Shown here: piece by piece, positions 19,337 through 27,175 of the stretch | Layout: each line of letters opens with the position of its first letter | Position numbering within the stretch: the stretch's first letter is position 1 | Assembly (NCBI RefSeq): GCF_045689235.1 | Contig: NZ_CP136864.1 | Coordinates: 930,001 to 994,000 of the forward strand | DNA from: Congregibacter variabilis | GTDB taxonomy: Bacteria > Pseudomonadota > Gammaproteobacteria > Pseudomonadales > Halieaceae | Direction of reading: 5' to 3' | DNA length: 64,000 bases | Notes under the pieces: generated by a model | Databases searched by the model: none | Told to the model about the DNA's origin: nothing | The model's input: only the letters and a program-made list of their open reading frames with translations | Program-made: the position numbers and the translations under genes

Positions 19337-20182
19337 TCAGCTCTCCGTAGTTTGAGATAGTGCGATCTGGTAACCGGCGTGGCGACGCATATTAATAACA
19401 CCCGTATCCAAAATCAGATACTGCGCTTTAATCCCTAACAAAGTTCCGGTGACCTCGGGCATCTTGTCAAAGGTCATAGACTTCACTTTTGTCGGGTACT
19501 CCAACACGGGGTAGTCAATTTCAGTCACATCCCCTGCTTCCAGAGTCGTGATGGCATCGATGCCGCGCTCATCTCGTAGCTCTTGTATGGCGCCCGCGCA
19601 GATCTCGGTGAGGCGAGCTCTTTCCGCCGGCAAATCCATGGGATCGTTAGCGCCTTTGAGCATTCGTTGCCAGGCCGTTTTGTCGGCGACATGGGCTGCA
19701 AAAGCGATCTCCACCAAACCTGAATCAAGGCGACTGGCCACACGAAACGCCGGTAGCGCCTGAGTAGCGCCCTGATCAATCCATCTTGTAGGAAGCTGGG
19801 TGTGCCGCGTAATTCCCACTTTCAAACCGGACGTGTTCGCCAGATAAACGAAATGATCCACCATGCAGTTCGCATCGCCCCACTCGGGTTCGCGACACGT
19901 TCCCGCAGCATAGTGGCATTTCTGTGGACTCATAATGCAGCTATCGCACTGCGCCAAACGTTGAAAACAGGGATAACAGAAGCCTTGATTAAAGCTTTTT
20001 TTGGTCTTACGCGCGCAGTTGATGCAATGAATAGCGCCAAGAAAACTCAGGGAAATAGACTGCCCCAATAAGTCATTCAAAGGCACGCTACCGTCACCCA
20101 TGGGCAAGGCGTATTTAACCCGTCCGTTACTGAGCTCTGAGCGCATTTTTCGAATGCCGCCCTCCCCCAAAATTACCGCCAT
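19337..20182 (-). CDS. DUF2797 protein with Cys cluster and GIY-YIG-like strand pair
   Basis: 281 residues. The start ATG shares one base with the stop of the upstream yeaC gene (TAATG). The N-terminal third has a zinc-type cysteine cluster: CINC, CYPC, CDSC, then single Cys before a histidine and CREP. The middle contains HFVYLANTSGLKVGITR followed by RWIDQGA, resembling the GIY-YIG/T5orf172 core 'VY..s...KVGIT....R...GA'. DUF2797 is widespread in gammaproteobacteria and has no assigned function I know of. A nucleic-acid role is an inference from these two features only. pepN follows after 1 nt. Confidence 0.8.
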   Translation of the reverse strand: MAVILGEGGIRKMRSELSNGRVKYALPMGDGSVPLNDLLGQSISLSFLGAIHCINCARKTKKSFNQGFCYPCFQRLAQCDSCIMSPQKCHYAAGTCREPEWGDANCMVDHFVYLANTSGLKVGITRHTQLPTRWIDQGATQALPAFRVASRLDSGLVEIAFAAHVADKTAWQRMLKGANDPMDLPAERARLTEICAGAIQELRDERGIDAITTLEAGDVTEIDYPVLEYPTKVKSMTFDKMPEVTGTLLGIKAQYLILDTGVINMRRHAGYQIALSQTTES

Positions 20183-20460
20183 TACTTGTCACCTTCTTTC
20201 TGGCTGACCCAGCGTAGTTGCTCTTCAGCTTGGGATTGGCCGGCGGAGGAAGCACCCGACTTGCTCCCTTTATCGATGTAACCGACGCGTTCTTCCTCGG
20301 ACAGATGCTGCTGTTCCCAGGCGATAACCGCGCGCAAGCTATGTTCACGCTGCTCGGGAGTCACTGCCTGTCCATCGGGCCAACGCCCGGTCTCAATTCC
20401 CTGACGTAGTCTTGCGACAACATCCGGAGTCAGCTGATCGATGAGTGACTGGTAATCCAT
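20182..20460 (-). CDS. yeaC: YeaC family (DUF1315) small protein
   Basis: 92 residues from ATG 20460 with GGGGAG upstream. MDYQSLIDQLTPDVV at the start, then RLRQGIETGRWPDG, LTPEQRE-type motif and a W-Q-HLSEEER block match DUF1315/YeaC. Role unknown. The same frame can be read further upstream to 20877, but that part is antiparallel to conserved rhomboid coding sequence on the same strand in another frame and lacks support. It sits 38 nt after the rhomboid gene and shares a base with DUF2797. Confidence 0.85.
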   Translation of the reverse strand: MDYQSLIDQLTPDVVARLRQGIETGRWPDGQAVTPEQREHSLRAVIAWEQQHLSEEERVGYIDKGSKSGASSAGQSQAEEQLRWVSQKEGDK

Positions 20461-20498
20461 AGAAGCTCCCCTGAAGCGAGGCGCGATTATACTTAAAC

Positions 20499-21347
20499 TC
20501 AGGAACGGTTCCTGTAAACCAGTGCGAACACCAGGCCGATCGCCGCTCCGCTGAGCAAACCGCCCACATGGGCCGCGTTCGCCACCGAAAAGCCCAGCAC
20601 ATCGACAACGCCCAGCAGACATACGAGCAGCCAGCCAACCATAAACAACATGATAGGCGTAGCCGGCGCCAGTGGGCGCCAGCGTGGATTTACCCAACCG
20701 GCCACCCAGGAAAAGCCCAGAAACGCGTAAACCACTCCTGATAAACCACCAAACAGCACCGGACCGGACACACTGTGTTGGGCAAAATTTGATAGCGCAG
20801 CGGTGGCAACAAACAATCCGGCAAGATTGAAGCTCCCCAGCGCAGCTTCGATGCGCCTTCCGAGCTCCCAGCACCACAAGCTATTGAACACGATGTGCAT
20901 TAAGCCAAAGTGTAAAAAGGCCGGAGTAAGCAGGCGCCAGAGCTCACCGGAAGCAGGCTCAAATACCGGCCGACCCGATTGCAGGCTAAAGGGCTCATAG
21001 GTGAGCATCGCGATCCAGCTAACGGGGGCGCCGAGATAGACCAACAAAAACCCGAAAACACTCAACCCTATTAACACAAGAGTCACGGGTGCGCTGCGAA
21101 GAAGCGCTGGTAGCGCAGATTCACGCTTTTGCACACGCGGCGCGGCTTTTAGCGTGATCTGCAGCTCTCCACTTTGCCAGCGGGCCAATAAGTCCGCAGC
21201 GCGGTCACGATCACTGGACTGGGCGAGTAGCACGACCTGGCCACCGTCTTCCTCGACGATGCGATGCACAATGCGTTGCTGCCACAGCAAGGCGCTTAAG
21301 GGGCGAAGATCCTCGTCCAGGGAACCGCGATAAAGGAGCTCGGCCAT
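20499..21347 (-). CDS. Rhomboid-family intramembrane serine protease
   Basis: 282 residues from ATG 21347, 1 nt after the nadK stop, with an AGGAG-type site inside nadK. An N-terminal cytoplasmic domain of about 85 residues (GQVVLLAQSSDRDRAADLL) is followed by six predicted membrane spans. The catalytic Ser is in GGLSGVVYAFLG and the catalytic His in ANAAHVGGLLSG; the HFGLMHIVFN loop-1 motif is also present. Such enzymes cleave transmembrane substrates within the inner membrane; the N-terminal domain resembles that of GlpG. The substrate is unknown. Confidence 0.92.
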   Translation of the reverse strand: MAELLYRGSLDEDLRPLSALLWQQRIVHRIVEEDGGQVVLLAQSSDRDRAADLLARWQSGELQITLKAAPRVQKRESALPALLRSAPVTLVLIGLSVFGFLLVYLGAPVSWIAMLTYEPFSLQSGRPVFEPASGELWRLLTPAFLHFGLMHIVFNSLWCWELGRRIEAALGSFNLAGLFVATAALSNFAQHSVSGPVLFGGLSGVVYAFLGFSWVAGWVNPRWRPLAPATPIMLFMVGWLLVCLLGVVDVLGFSVANAAHVGGLLSGAAIGLVFALVYRNRS

Positions 21348-21348
21348 A

Positions 21349-22230
21349 CTAATCGACCAGCGCGCCGCTCCAGCGCAGCTTGTCTCGACAGCTGGCATAG
21401 AAACTGTGACCCGGGGGGTGCAGCAGCGTCAGCACGGCGGGGTTTCGACGCAACAGTACCGAATCGCCGGGGCGCGCAGTCATATTGACCTGACCGTCGC
21501 AGGTTACCGGCGGGTGGATACGATTCCGGCCTAAGACGTCGATACGAATCTGACTGTCTCCGCGAATCACAATGGGACGGCTGGACAGCGCATGGGGAAA
21601 CATCGGTAGCACCAATAAGGCATCCAGCGCCGGGTGCATGATAGGACCACCGCCCGACAGAGAATAAGCGGTTGAGCCAGTGGGGGTAGACACGATAAGA
21701 CCGTCAGCACGCTGCCGATTGACGAACTCATCATCAATGTACAGCTCTACCTCGATCATCTGAGCTGAGGTGCCCGAGTTCACCACCACATCATTAAGCG
21801 CATCACCCTCTGCAACAGTTTCGCCATTGCGAACAACACTGACATCCAGAAGGAAGCGCTCTTCGCTACTGAAGTCACCGCCCATCACAGCAGCCACCTG
21901 CTCGCTGAGCCGGTCGGGACTGATATCCGTCAGAAAACCTAAGCGTCCGCGGTTAATCCCCAGCATGGGCTTGCCGAACTGCAGCATTTCTCTGGCAGCG
22001 CTGAGCATGGAACCGTCGCCGCCCAGAACGATAATCAAATCGGCGTGCTCGCCGATGTGCTCCCGCGGAAGCGTCTCGCAGCCTTGGGCGGTTAGCTCGA
22101 TAAAGCGATCCTCGAGAAGGACTTCGGCGCCGGCTTTGCGAAGCGCCGTAATCAGTTCATCCAGGACCGCTTCGATACCATCCTGACGACTACGCCCCAC
22201 TACACCAACTCGGGAAAATACTCCGGGCAT
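21349..22230 (-). CDS. nadK: NAD kinase
   Basis: 293 residues from ATG 22230, matching the usual NadK start (FSRVGVVGR) and E. coli length (292). Motifs: GGDGSMLSAAR, NRGRLGFLTD, NDVVV, and PTGSTAYSLSGGGPI. The enzyme phosphorylates NAD+ to NADP+ with ATP or polyphosphate. An in-frame start at 22296 would add residues not typical of the family. First gene of the nadK-rhomboid-yeaC-DUF2797-pepN run. Confidence 0.95.
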   Translation of the reverse strand: MPGVFSRVGVVGRSRQDGIEAVLDELITALRKAGAEVLLEDRFIELTAQGCETLPREHIGEHADLIIVLGGDGSMLSAAREMLQFGKPMLGINRGRLGFLTDISPDRLSEQVAAVMGGDFSSEERFLLDVSVVRNGETVAEGDALNDVVVNSGTSAQMIEVELYIDDEFVNRQRADGLIVSTPTGSTAYSLSGGGPIMHPALDALLVLPMFPHALSSRPIVIRGDSQIRIDVLGRNRIHPPVTCDGQVNMTARPGDSVLLRRNPAVLTLLHPPGHSFYASCRDKLRWSGALVD

Positions 22231-22272
22231 GCAACACTCTCGCGTGAAAAAGTCAGTATACCCAGCAAGGAC

Positions 22273-22315
22273 GCTGTGCAACATCGCTGTGTGCAACCAT
22301 AGACAGTTGCACAGC
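22273..22315. promoter_or_regulatory. Inverted/direct GCTGTGCAAC repeats between nadK and a lipoprotein gene
   Basis: GCTGTGCAAC (22273-22282) is perfectly complementary to GTTGCACAGC (22306-22315), and a third near-copy, GCTGTGTGCAAC, lies between (22286-22297). The cluster is in the 153-nt divergent intergenic region. The last arm overlaps a possible -35 (TTGCAC, 22307-22312). It could be an operator; the protein is unknown. Confidence 0.4.
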
Positions 22316-22383
22316 GAGTAAAGACTGGCAATATATGGCCTCTATTGGTCTCCAACCGTCGCTAACTGTATGGACTACACATT

Positions 22384-23103
22384 ATGAAAACTTACCGCAA
22401 GTTCCCAAAAGTAATACTTGGCTTAGCCTTACCCGTAGCTTTGCTGGCAGCCTGTGCCGAGCAACCGAGCATTCAGAGCGGCGAAAATGCTGAGACCATT
22501 ATGGGCGAGCTCGCCAAAGTTGATAACGCCCGAGTAGATCTTGCCTATGTGGATCCCACAGCTGATTACACGCGCTATCGCAAGGTCTATATTGCACCGC
22601 TGGATCTGGAGAACGTCGAAGTCATTCAGCCCGACAGCAATAGCAGTATGGCCAATCGCTTTAATCGCGAGTGGGAATTGACTGACGCTGACAAGGAAAA
22701 GCTGCAAAGCACCTTTAGGGAATCCATGAGTAAAGCTTTAACAGACGGCGGCGCCTTTGAAATCGCACAGGAAGGTGGTGATGACGTTATCAAGCTCGAG
22801 AGCATGCTCACACGCATTGCACCTTCAGGCCCGAAAGATGATCAGATGTCTCGCACGACAGCGCGCAGCACGGTTATTACCCAAGGCAGCGGCAGCATGT
22901 CTATCGCCATTATGATCGCAGACGGTGACAGTGGAGAGCCTTTGGCTATTATCAAGGACACGCGCAGCCGGGTGAACTCCAACATGTGGGGTATCAACAA
23001 CAGCGTGAGCAACATGGCGGAAGTGCGCAGTAACTTTAACGCCTGGGCAAAGCAGATACACGATGGGCTTCTCGCTCTGCAGGCTAGAGGTAAGAACGAG
23101 TAA
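22384..23103 (+). CDS. DUF3313-like lipoprotein
   Basis: 239 residues with a lipoprotein signal peptide, lipobox LLAAC (Cys24). The body, with YRKVYIAPLDLENVEV, a DKEKLQSTFRESM helix, and a terminal WAKQIHDGLLAL, fits DUF3313, a family of periplasm-facing outer-membrane lipoproteins with no known function. ATG 22384 follows a region with repeats that may be an operator. Monocistronic, convergent with lipA. Confidence 0.72.
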   Translation: MKTYRKFPKVILGLALPVALLAACAEQPSIQSGENAETIMGELAKVDNARVDLAYVDPTADYTRYRKVYIAPLDLENVEVIQPDSNSSMANRFNREWELTDADKEKLQSTFRESMSKALTDGGAFEIAQEGGDDVIKLESMLTRIAPSGPKDDQMSRTTARSTVITQGSGSMSIAIMIADGDSGEPLAIIKDTRSRVNSNMWGINNSVSNMAEVRSNFNAWAKQIHDGLLALQARGKNE

Positions 23104-23114
23104 ACAAGGCCGGG

Positions 23115-23139
23115 GGCCTGGGCTAAGCTAGCCTAGGCC
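23115..23139. terminator. Shared hairpin between convergent lipoprotein and lipA genes
   Basis: Arms GGCCTGGGCTA (23115-23125) and TAGCCTAGGCC (23129-23139) pair with one mismatch around a 3-nt loop. The structure overlaps the last codons of lipA. Neither side has a T-tract, so terminator function for both genes is likely but not certain. Confidence 0.4.
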
Positions 23140-24117
23140 TACGTTGTTCTTCTCAAGGACCTGCTCGGCCCGGTAGCTGGATCGCACCAACACCCCGGAA
23201 ACAACCTCCAGAAAACCCATGGCAAGCCCCCACTCTCGATAGGTCGCAAATTCGTCCGGGGTGACGTAGCGCTCTATCGGATAATGGTGCGCCGTGGGCT
23301 GCAGATACTGGCCAAAGGTGACGATATCTACGCGCGCCTCGCGGAGATCTTCCAGGGCCTCTCGAATCTCGTCCTCAGTTTCGCCCAAGCCCAACATCAG
23401 CGAAGTCTTGGTCAATACATCCGGGCGATAGGCTTTAGCGTGAGCAAGCACCTCCAGCGTTTGCTCATAGCCTGCCCTTGGATCCCGGACCGGATGAGTC
23501 AGGCGACGAACAGTCTCCACGTTTTGAGCGAACACTTCGATGCCACTGTCAACGACAGTTTCGACGTCCGCAAAATTGCCAAGAAAATCCGGCGTGAGCG
23601 CTTCAACAGCGGTCTGCGCATTGACCTCCTTCACACGACGAACACAAGCGGCATAGTGCCCCGCCCCACCATCGGGCAAGTCATCGCGGTTCACGGAGGT
23701 CAAAACCACATATTTAAGACCCATGAGCTGCACAGAACGCGCGGTGTTTTCGGCTTCCTCAGCATCAAGCCAGCCTTTCGGGTTCCCTGTATTTACGGCA
23801 CAGAAGCGACATGCTCGAGTACAGACGTCTCCCATCAGCATGATGGTCGCCGTACCTGCACTCCAACACTCACTCATGTTGGGGCACTTGGCCTCCTCGC
23901 AGACTGTAGCCAGGCGGTGCTCGTGGACTATGCTCTTGACCCGCTCATAGGTCTCGCCGCCATGAATTTTTGCCCGCAACCATTTTGGTTTGGGTAGACG
24001 TGCAGAGTCCCTGGAACTGGCTTTGATGCCATCCTTGATTACCGACATCCCACGATCGTTAACGTATTTCTCACCGCTTGATACATCAACCACTGGAATA
24101 CGAGTATTACCGCTCAT
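23128..24117 (-). CDS. lipA: Lipoyl synthase (radical SAM)
   Basis: 329 residues. Carries both iron-sulfur cluster motifs of LipA: the auxiliary cluster CEEAKCPNMSEC and the radical-SAM CTRACRFC, plus the C-terminal RSSYRAE serine that ligates the auxiliary cluster. It inserts two sulfurs into octanoyl groups on lipoyl domains. Unlike in many relatives, lipB is not adjacent; the upstream neighbour is a glycine-zipper protein on the same strand about 95 nt away. Confidence 0.96.
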   Translation of the reverse strand: MSGNTRIPVVDVSSGEKYVNDRGMSVIKDGIKASSRDSARLPKPKWLRAKIHGGETYERVKSIVHEHRLATVCEEAKCPNMSECWSAGTATIMLMGDVCTRACRFCAVNTGNPKGWLDAEEAENTARSVQLMGLKYVVLTSVNRDDLPDGGAGHYAACVRRVKEVNAQTAVEALTPDFLGNFADVETVVDSGIEVFAQNVETVRRLTHPVRDPRAGYEQTLEVLAHAKAYRPDVLTKTSLMLGLGETEDEIREALEDLREARVDIVTFGQYLQPTAHHYPIERYVTPDEFATYREWGLAMGFLEVVSGVLVRSSYRAEQVLEKNNVGLG

Positions 24118-24211
24118 AAGTATGTAACCCGTTCGTTCAAAGTCGAATTATAGCGCTGTCATGTAATGCACCGCCGGAGAAAATCGCAATACAAATTGAA
24201 ATCTCAAATCA

Positions 24212-24799
24212 TTAGTCACTGCACAACAAGCGCATTTTTACTGCCGCTAGCTCCGCCGCGTCTACGGTACTGGCATCGACCACCGCCTGTTTGGCGGCCT
24301 GACACTCGCTGGCCTCCTCAGCGCTTTCATCTGCCAGTTCCGCAACGGCGCGCGCATTGGACGCTTCGCAATAGCCGTCGCTGACCCGTCGCAGGTTCGC
24401 GGTTTCACCAGCTCGCTCCACCGCTACACAGTCACCCACACGAATTTCTCGCTGATCAGTAACTACCTGCATTTCGCCCGCAGACCCTGTCAGTGCAACC
24501 TTATAAACCATCCCTCGGGTGTCACCCTGAGCCGCGCCGGCTACCGCACTACCGGCTACAGCGCCGATCAGCGTGTTGCGGGCTTTCTTACTCGACTTTT
24601 TGCCTCTTGCAGAAGCTAATCCCAGGGCGCCCCCCACTACTGCGCCACTGGGTACAGCACCAGAGTTGAGATCGACCTGACTACCCCCTGTGACAATTCC
24701 ATACTGCACGCTGATGGACTGGCCCGCCCGTTGCGCCTGGGCACCTTGCACGCCCAGCACAAAACCAAGAAATGACATGACAAAAAAACTATAACGCAT
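24212..24799 (-). CDS. Secreted glycine-zipper protein
   Basis: 195 residues. A signal peptide ends at GAQAQRAG. A glycine-zipper segment (GAVVGGALGLAS, IGAVAGSAVAGAAQG) spans about residues 50-90 and resembles SlyB/Rick17kDa-type outer-membrane proteins, but there is no lipobox Cys. Four cysteines (GDC, GYC, SEC, LLC) in the C-terminal half may form disulfides. It lies 18 nt after the MipA-like barrel gene, so the two are probably co-transcribed and located in the outer membrane. Confidence 0.7.
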   Translation of the reverse strand: MRYSFFVMSFLGFVLGVQGAQAQRAGQSISVQYGIVTGGSQVDLNSGAVPSGAVVGGALGLASARGKKSSKKARNTLIGAVAGSAVAGAAQGDTRGMVYKVALTGSAGEMQVVTDQREIRVGDCVAVERAGETANLRRVSDGYCEASNARAVAELADESAEEASECQAAKQAVVDASTVDAAELAAVKMRLLCSD

Positions 24800-24817
24800 T
24801 GTTTAATATACCTTTCT

Positions 24818-26233
24818 TTAAAATTCCCACTCAAGATAGAGGATGTTAACGTTGGAGCCGCCGTCTACGTTTTTGTAGTAGTTGGAACTGGCAAAAATTC
24901 CCGAGCGATGATGCACATAAAAGCCGGCAAACAGATCTCGGAGGCTATCTGCGCTCACTATATCTCCTACGGAAACATCCACACTAAATTCCAGATAATG
25001 CAGTAGGTGGCTTTGTCGCCGGTTTTTGCGCTCGGCCTTGTCAATCTCCAGCGCGGGAACGCGACCAGCGTAGGACAAACCGTTAGAAAATCCTACCCGG
25101 GTCTCGACACTGTCTGACCAGGGGAATTGTCTGAACAGCGCTTTGAACGCGAAAACCCCCTCCCAAAAATCACTCTGCACATCGTTCTGAAAACGCCGCC
25201 CCAGCCCCAGCTGAAGCCAACCCTCGATGGGCAGTGTCAGCATACTCTCTGTGAGCTGGCGACTCACAAAGGCGGTTGCAAGATGCGTATCTAAATCGGC
25301 ACAGTTGATATCGCCCTGCATGATCTCCACAAACTTTGTCTCAGTGGTGCAGCCGTAGGCCAGCCTCACAGAGCTGGGCCTGGCATTGTTTGTTACAAAG
25401 TTAAATCCATCATCATGAGCAGGGATTTTTTCACCGCCGAACTCATAATGATATCCCACCTGAAAGCTGGTACCACTGTCGTTGGCAACGATGGGGCTAT
25501 CGACCATATCCCCTGCATAGGCCCGATAACTAAGGTTTGCGTTGATTTGATGGTGCTTCCATAGGGAGTATCTGCCCGCAAGGCCGACTGCCCAGGAGCT
25601 CCCGGAGTCTGCAAGATAGGAAGGTCTGCTGTCGGAGGCCTCCTCATCGCGCACGCCAAAGTAGTAATCCGCTTTGTCCGCGGACAGCCAGCTGTACTCC
25701 ACCCAGGGCTCAAGCTGCCAGTTACTTCCTCTAACTACCTTTGCCCAACGTCCGCGCACTTCGCCGCCGTCGTGCACACCGTGCATATCCTGTCGGAGCT
25801 GCAAGCCAAAACGCCCGAAATCCGTCTTTCTTGTGAGTTCGAGGCCACCTTCGACTGTATTCTTGCGCTCCATACCTTTGAGCGCATCATTCGGGGGACG
25901 TACGCCGCCAGTCTCACTGAAGAAGGAGTGATCGTTGTATCCCTGCGTAAAGTAGCTGGCAAACACATCAAGCTGCCAGTTTTGGTTATCGATCGCATGC
26001 CAACCAAAGTCGGTGCTGTCCAGAAAAAACTGCTCACCGCTATAGGTAAACACGGGCACCAGGTCTGTGCTGTCACGCTCATCCCCGGCATAAATCGAAT
26101 TTTCGAGAATGTAGGCGAAGCCAAAAGACCACTCGCCGCGACGGTCTTCGGGATCGAGCGTCCGCAGGTCCCCAAAGGACCAGGCGGTGCCCGGTACAAA
26201 AACAACCAGCAGCCTAATGAGCAAGCGCTTCAT
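24818..26233 (-). CDS. MipA/OmpV-like outer-membrane beta-barrel protein
   Basis: 471 residues with signal peptide (to TAWSF). Many amphipathic beta strands and a terminal aromatic residue (YLEWEF) indicate an outer-membrane barrel. The N-terminal half (EWSFGFAYILENSIYAG, GLAGRYSLWK) looks like MipA/OmpV. The C-terminal half is less usual, with FYVHHRSGIFASS and GGSNVN near the end, a layout that recalls the His-x-Ser region of lipid-A deacylases; that link is speculative. Followed by the glycine-zipper gene. Confidence 0.65.
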   Translation of the reverse strand: MKRLLIRLLVVFVPGTAWSFGDLRTLDPEDRRGEWSFGFAYILENSIYAGDERDSTDLVPVFTYSGEQFFLDSTDFGWHAIDNQNWQLDVFASYFTQGYNDHSFFSETGGVRPPNDALKGMERKNTVEGGLELTRKTDFGRFGLQLRQDMHGVHDGGEVRGRWAKVVRGSNWQLEPWVEYSWLSADKADYYFGVRDEEASDSRPSYLADSGSSWAVGLAGRYSLWKHHQINANLSYRAYAGDMVDSPIVANDSGTSFQVGYHYEFGGEKIPAHDDGFNFVTNNARPSSVRLAYGCTTETKFVEIMQGDINCADLDTHLATAFVSRQLTESMLTLPIEGWLQLGLGRRFQNDVQSDFWEGVFAFKALFRQFPWSDSVETRVGFSNGLSYAGRVPALEIDKAERKNRRQSHLLHYLEFSVDVSVGDIVSADSLRDLFAGFYVHHRSGIFASSNYYKNVDGGSNVNILYLEWEF

Positions 26234-26430
26234 GAAAAATTCGACATCAAAACTTGTGAGCTCAGAACCCGTTTATTCACCCAAAATACGTTTCGTGAAT
26301 CGCCGTGACGATACCCGCTCACAAACGCAAACCCCGCGAAAACCGCTGCGCGGCCTGCAAGGGGCGAGATTATAAAGCGAAAGTCAGGTAATTAGCGGTA
26401 TGCTTATCGCATTTGTCGAGGAATCCACTC

Positions 26431-27087
26431 GTGTCACAGCATCGCCTTTGTCTTCCGCTTGATCGTCTGCGCCTGATCGTTGTCGCTCTATTTGTTGCAC
26501 TCATAGCTGCTTGTTCCAATAACTCTACTATCACCCGCTCTTATGTTGATCCGCTACTGAGCAAACTCGACTTACAGGGAGTGCTGGTCATTGGCGTTGC
26601 CCAAAACCGCGAAAACCGCATAATCTTCGAAAACATGTTTGCCAGAGCGCTTGCTGGGCACGGCGTTAATGCCGTGGCTGCGCACACTCTTATCAGTAAA
26701 GACAAAGCCAGTGCGGACGACGTAGTTGCCATCGCCGAACAAAACAATCTTGATACTGTTCTCGTCACCCGCTACGTCGGAGCTGTCTCCGAAGAAATTT
26801 ATCACCCGGGTACTATCTACTATGGTGTAACGCCCATGTATGGCGCGGGATACTACGGCGGCTTCGGCGGTTATTACGGCCACGCATACGAAGTTGCCTA
26901 CCAGCAGCCGGTATGGACAACGAATACGACTCACGAGGTGATCGCAGATCTCTACGTTGCGAAGACCAAAGAACACATGTGGCAAGCCGTCTCCGACACC
27001 ATTCAGGCAGGATCAACCGACAAGCTTCGTCACGACGTGATCGCCTCCCTGGTGGGTGACCTCAAAGCTCAGGGGCTTCTCGACTGA
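26431..27087 (+). CDS. Putative lipoprotein with Tyr/Gly-rich loop
   Basis: 218 residues from GTG 26431, preceded by GAGG at a good distance; a TTG at 26413 would add six residues. The signal peptide ends in LIAAC. A conserved-looking domain begins VLVIGVAQNRENRIIFENMFARAL and ends with a helix LRHDVIASLVGDLKAQGL; it is interrupted by a Tyr/Gly-rich stretch (GAGYYGGFGGYYG). It resembles small lipoproteins with a nucleotide-binding-like alpha/beta fold, but I cannot name the family. Convergent with the sulfatase gene. Confidence 0.7.
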   Translation: MSQHRLCLPLDRLRLIVVALFVALIAACSNNSTITRSYVDPLLSKLDLQGVLVIGVAQNRENRIIFENMFARALAGHGVNAVAAHTLISKDKASADDVVAIAEQNNLDTVLVTRYVGAVSEEIYHPGTIYYGVTPMYGAGYYGGFGGYYGHAYEVAYQQPVWTTNTTHEVIADLYVAKTKEHMWQAVSDTIQAGSTDKLRHDVIASLVGDLKAQGLLD

Positions 27088-27122
27088 CCTTCCGCTAACC
27101 TTCAGACACCAATAGTCGCCAC

Positions 27123-27158
27123 AAAAAAGCCCGGGCGATTCACTGCCCGGGCTTGGGT
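27123..27158 (-). terminator. Rho-independent terminator of the sulfatase gene
   Basis: On the minus strand an 8-bp GC-rich stem (GCCCGGGC at 27145-27152 and 27129-27136, extended by A-T pairs) with an 8-nt loop is followed by six Ts (complement of 27123-27128). This is the clearest intrinsic terminator in the window, about 20 nt past the sulfatase stop. The flanking A/T symmetry could also act on the plus strand for the lipoprotein gene. Confidence 0.85.
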
Positions 27159-27175
27159 AAATAGACTGCGCTTAG

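Noticed and set aside
20461..20877. N-terminal extension of YeaC
   Set aside because: Overlaps the rhomboid coding sequence on the same strand in another frame; the ATG at 20460 has a good RBS and matches the family.
25772..26308. 178-residue plus-strand frame
   Set aside because: Antisense to the outer-membrane barrel gene, no motif.
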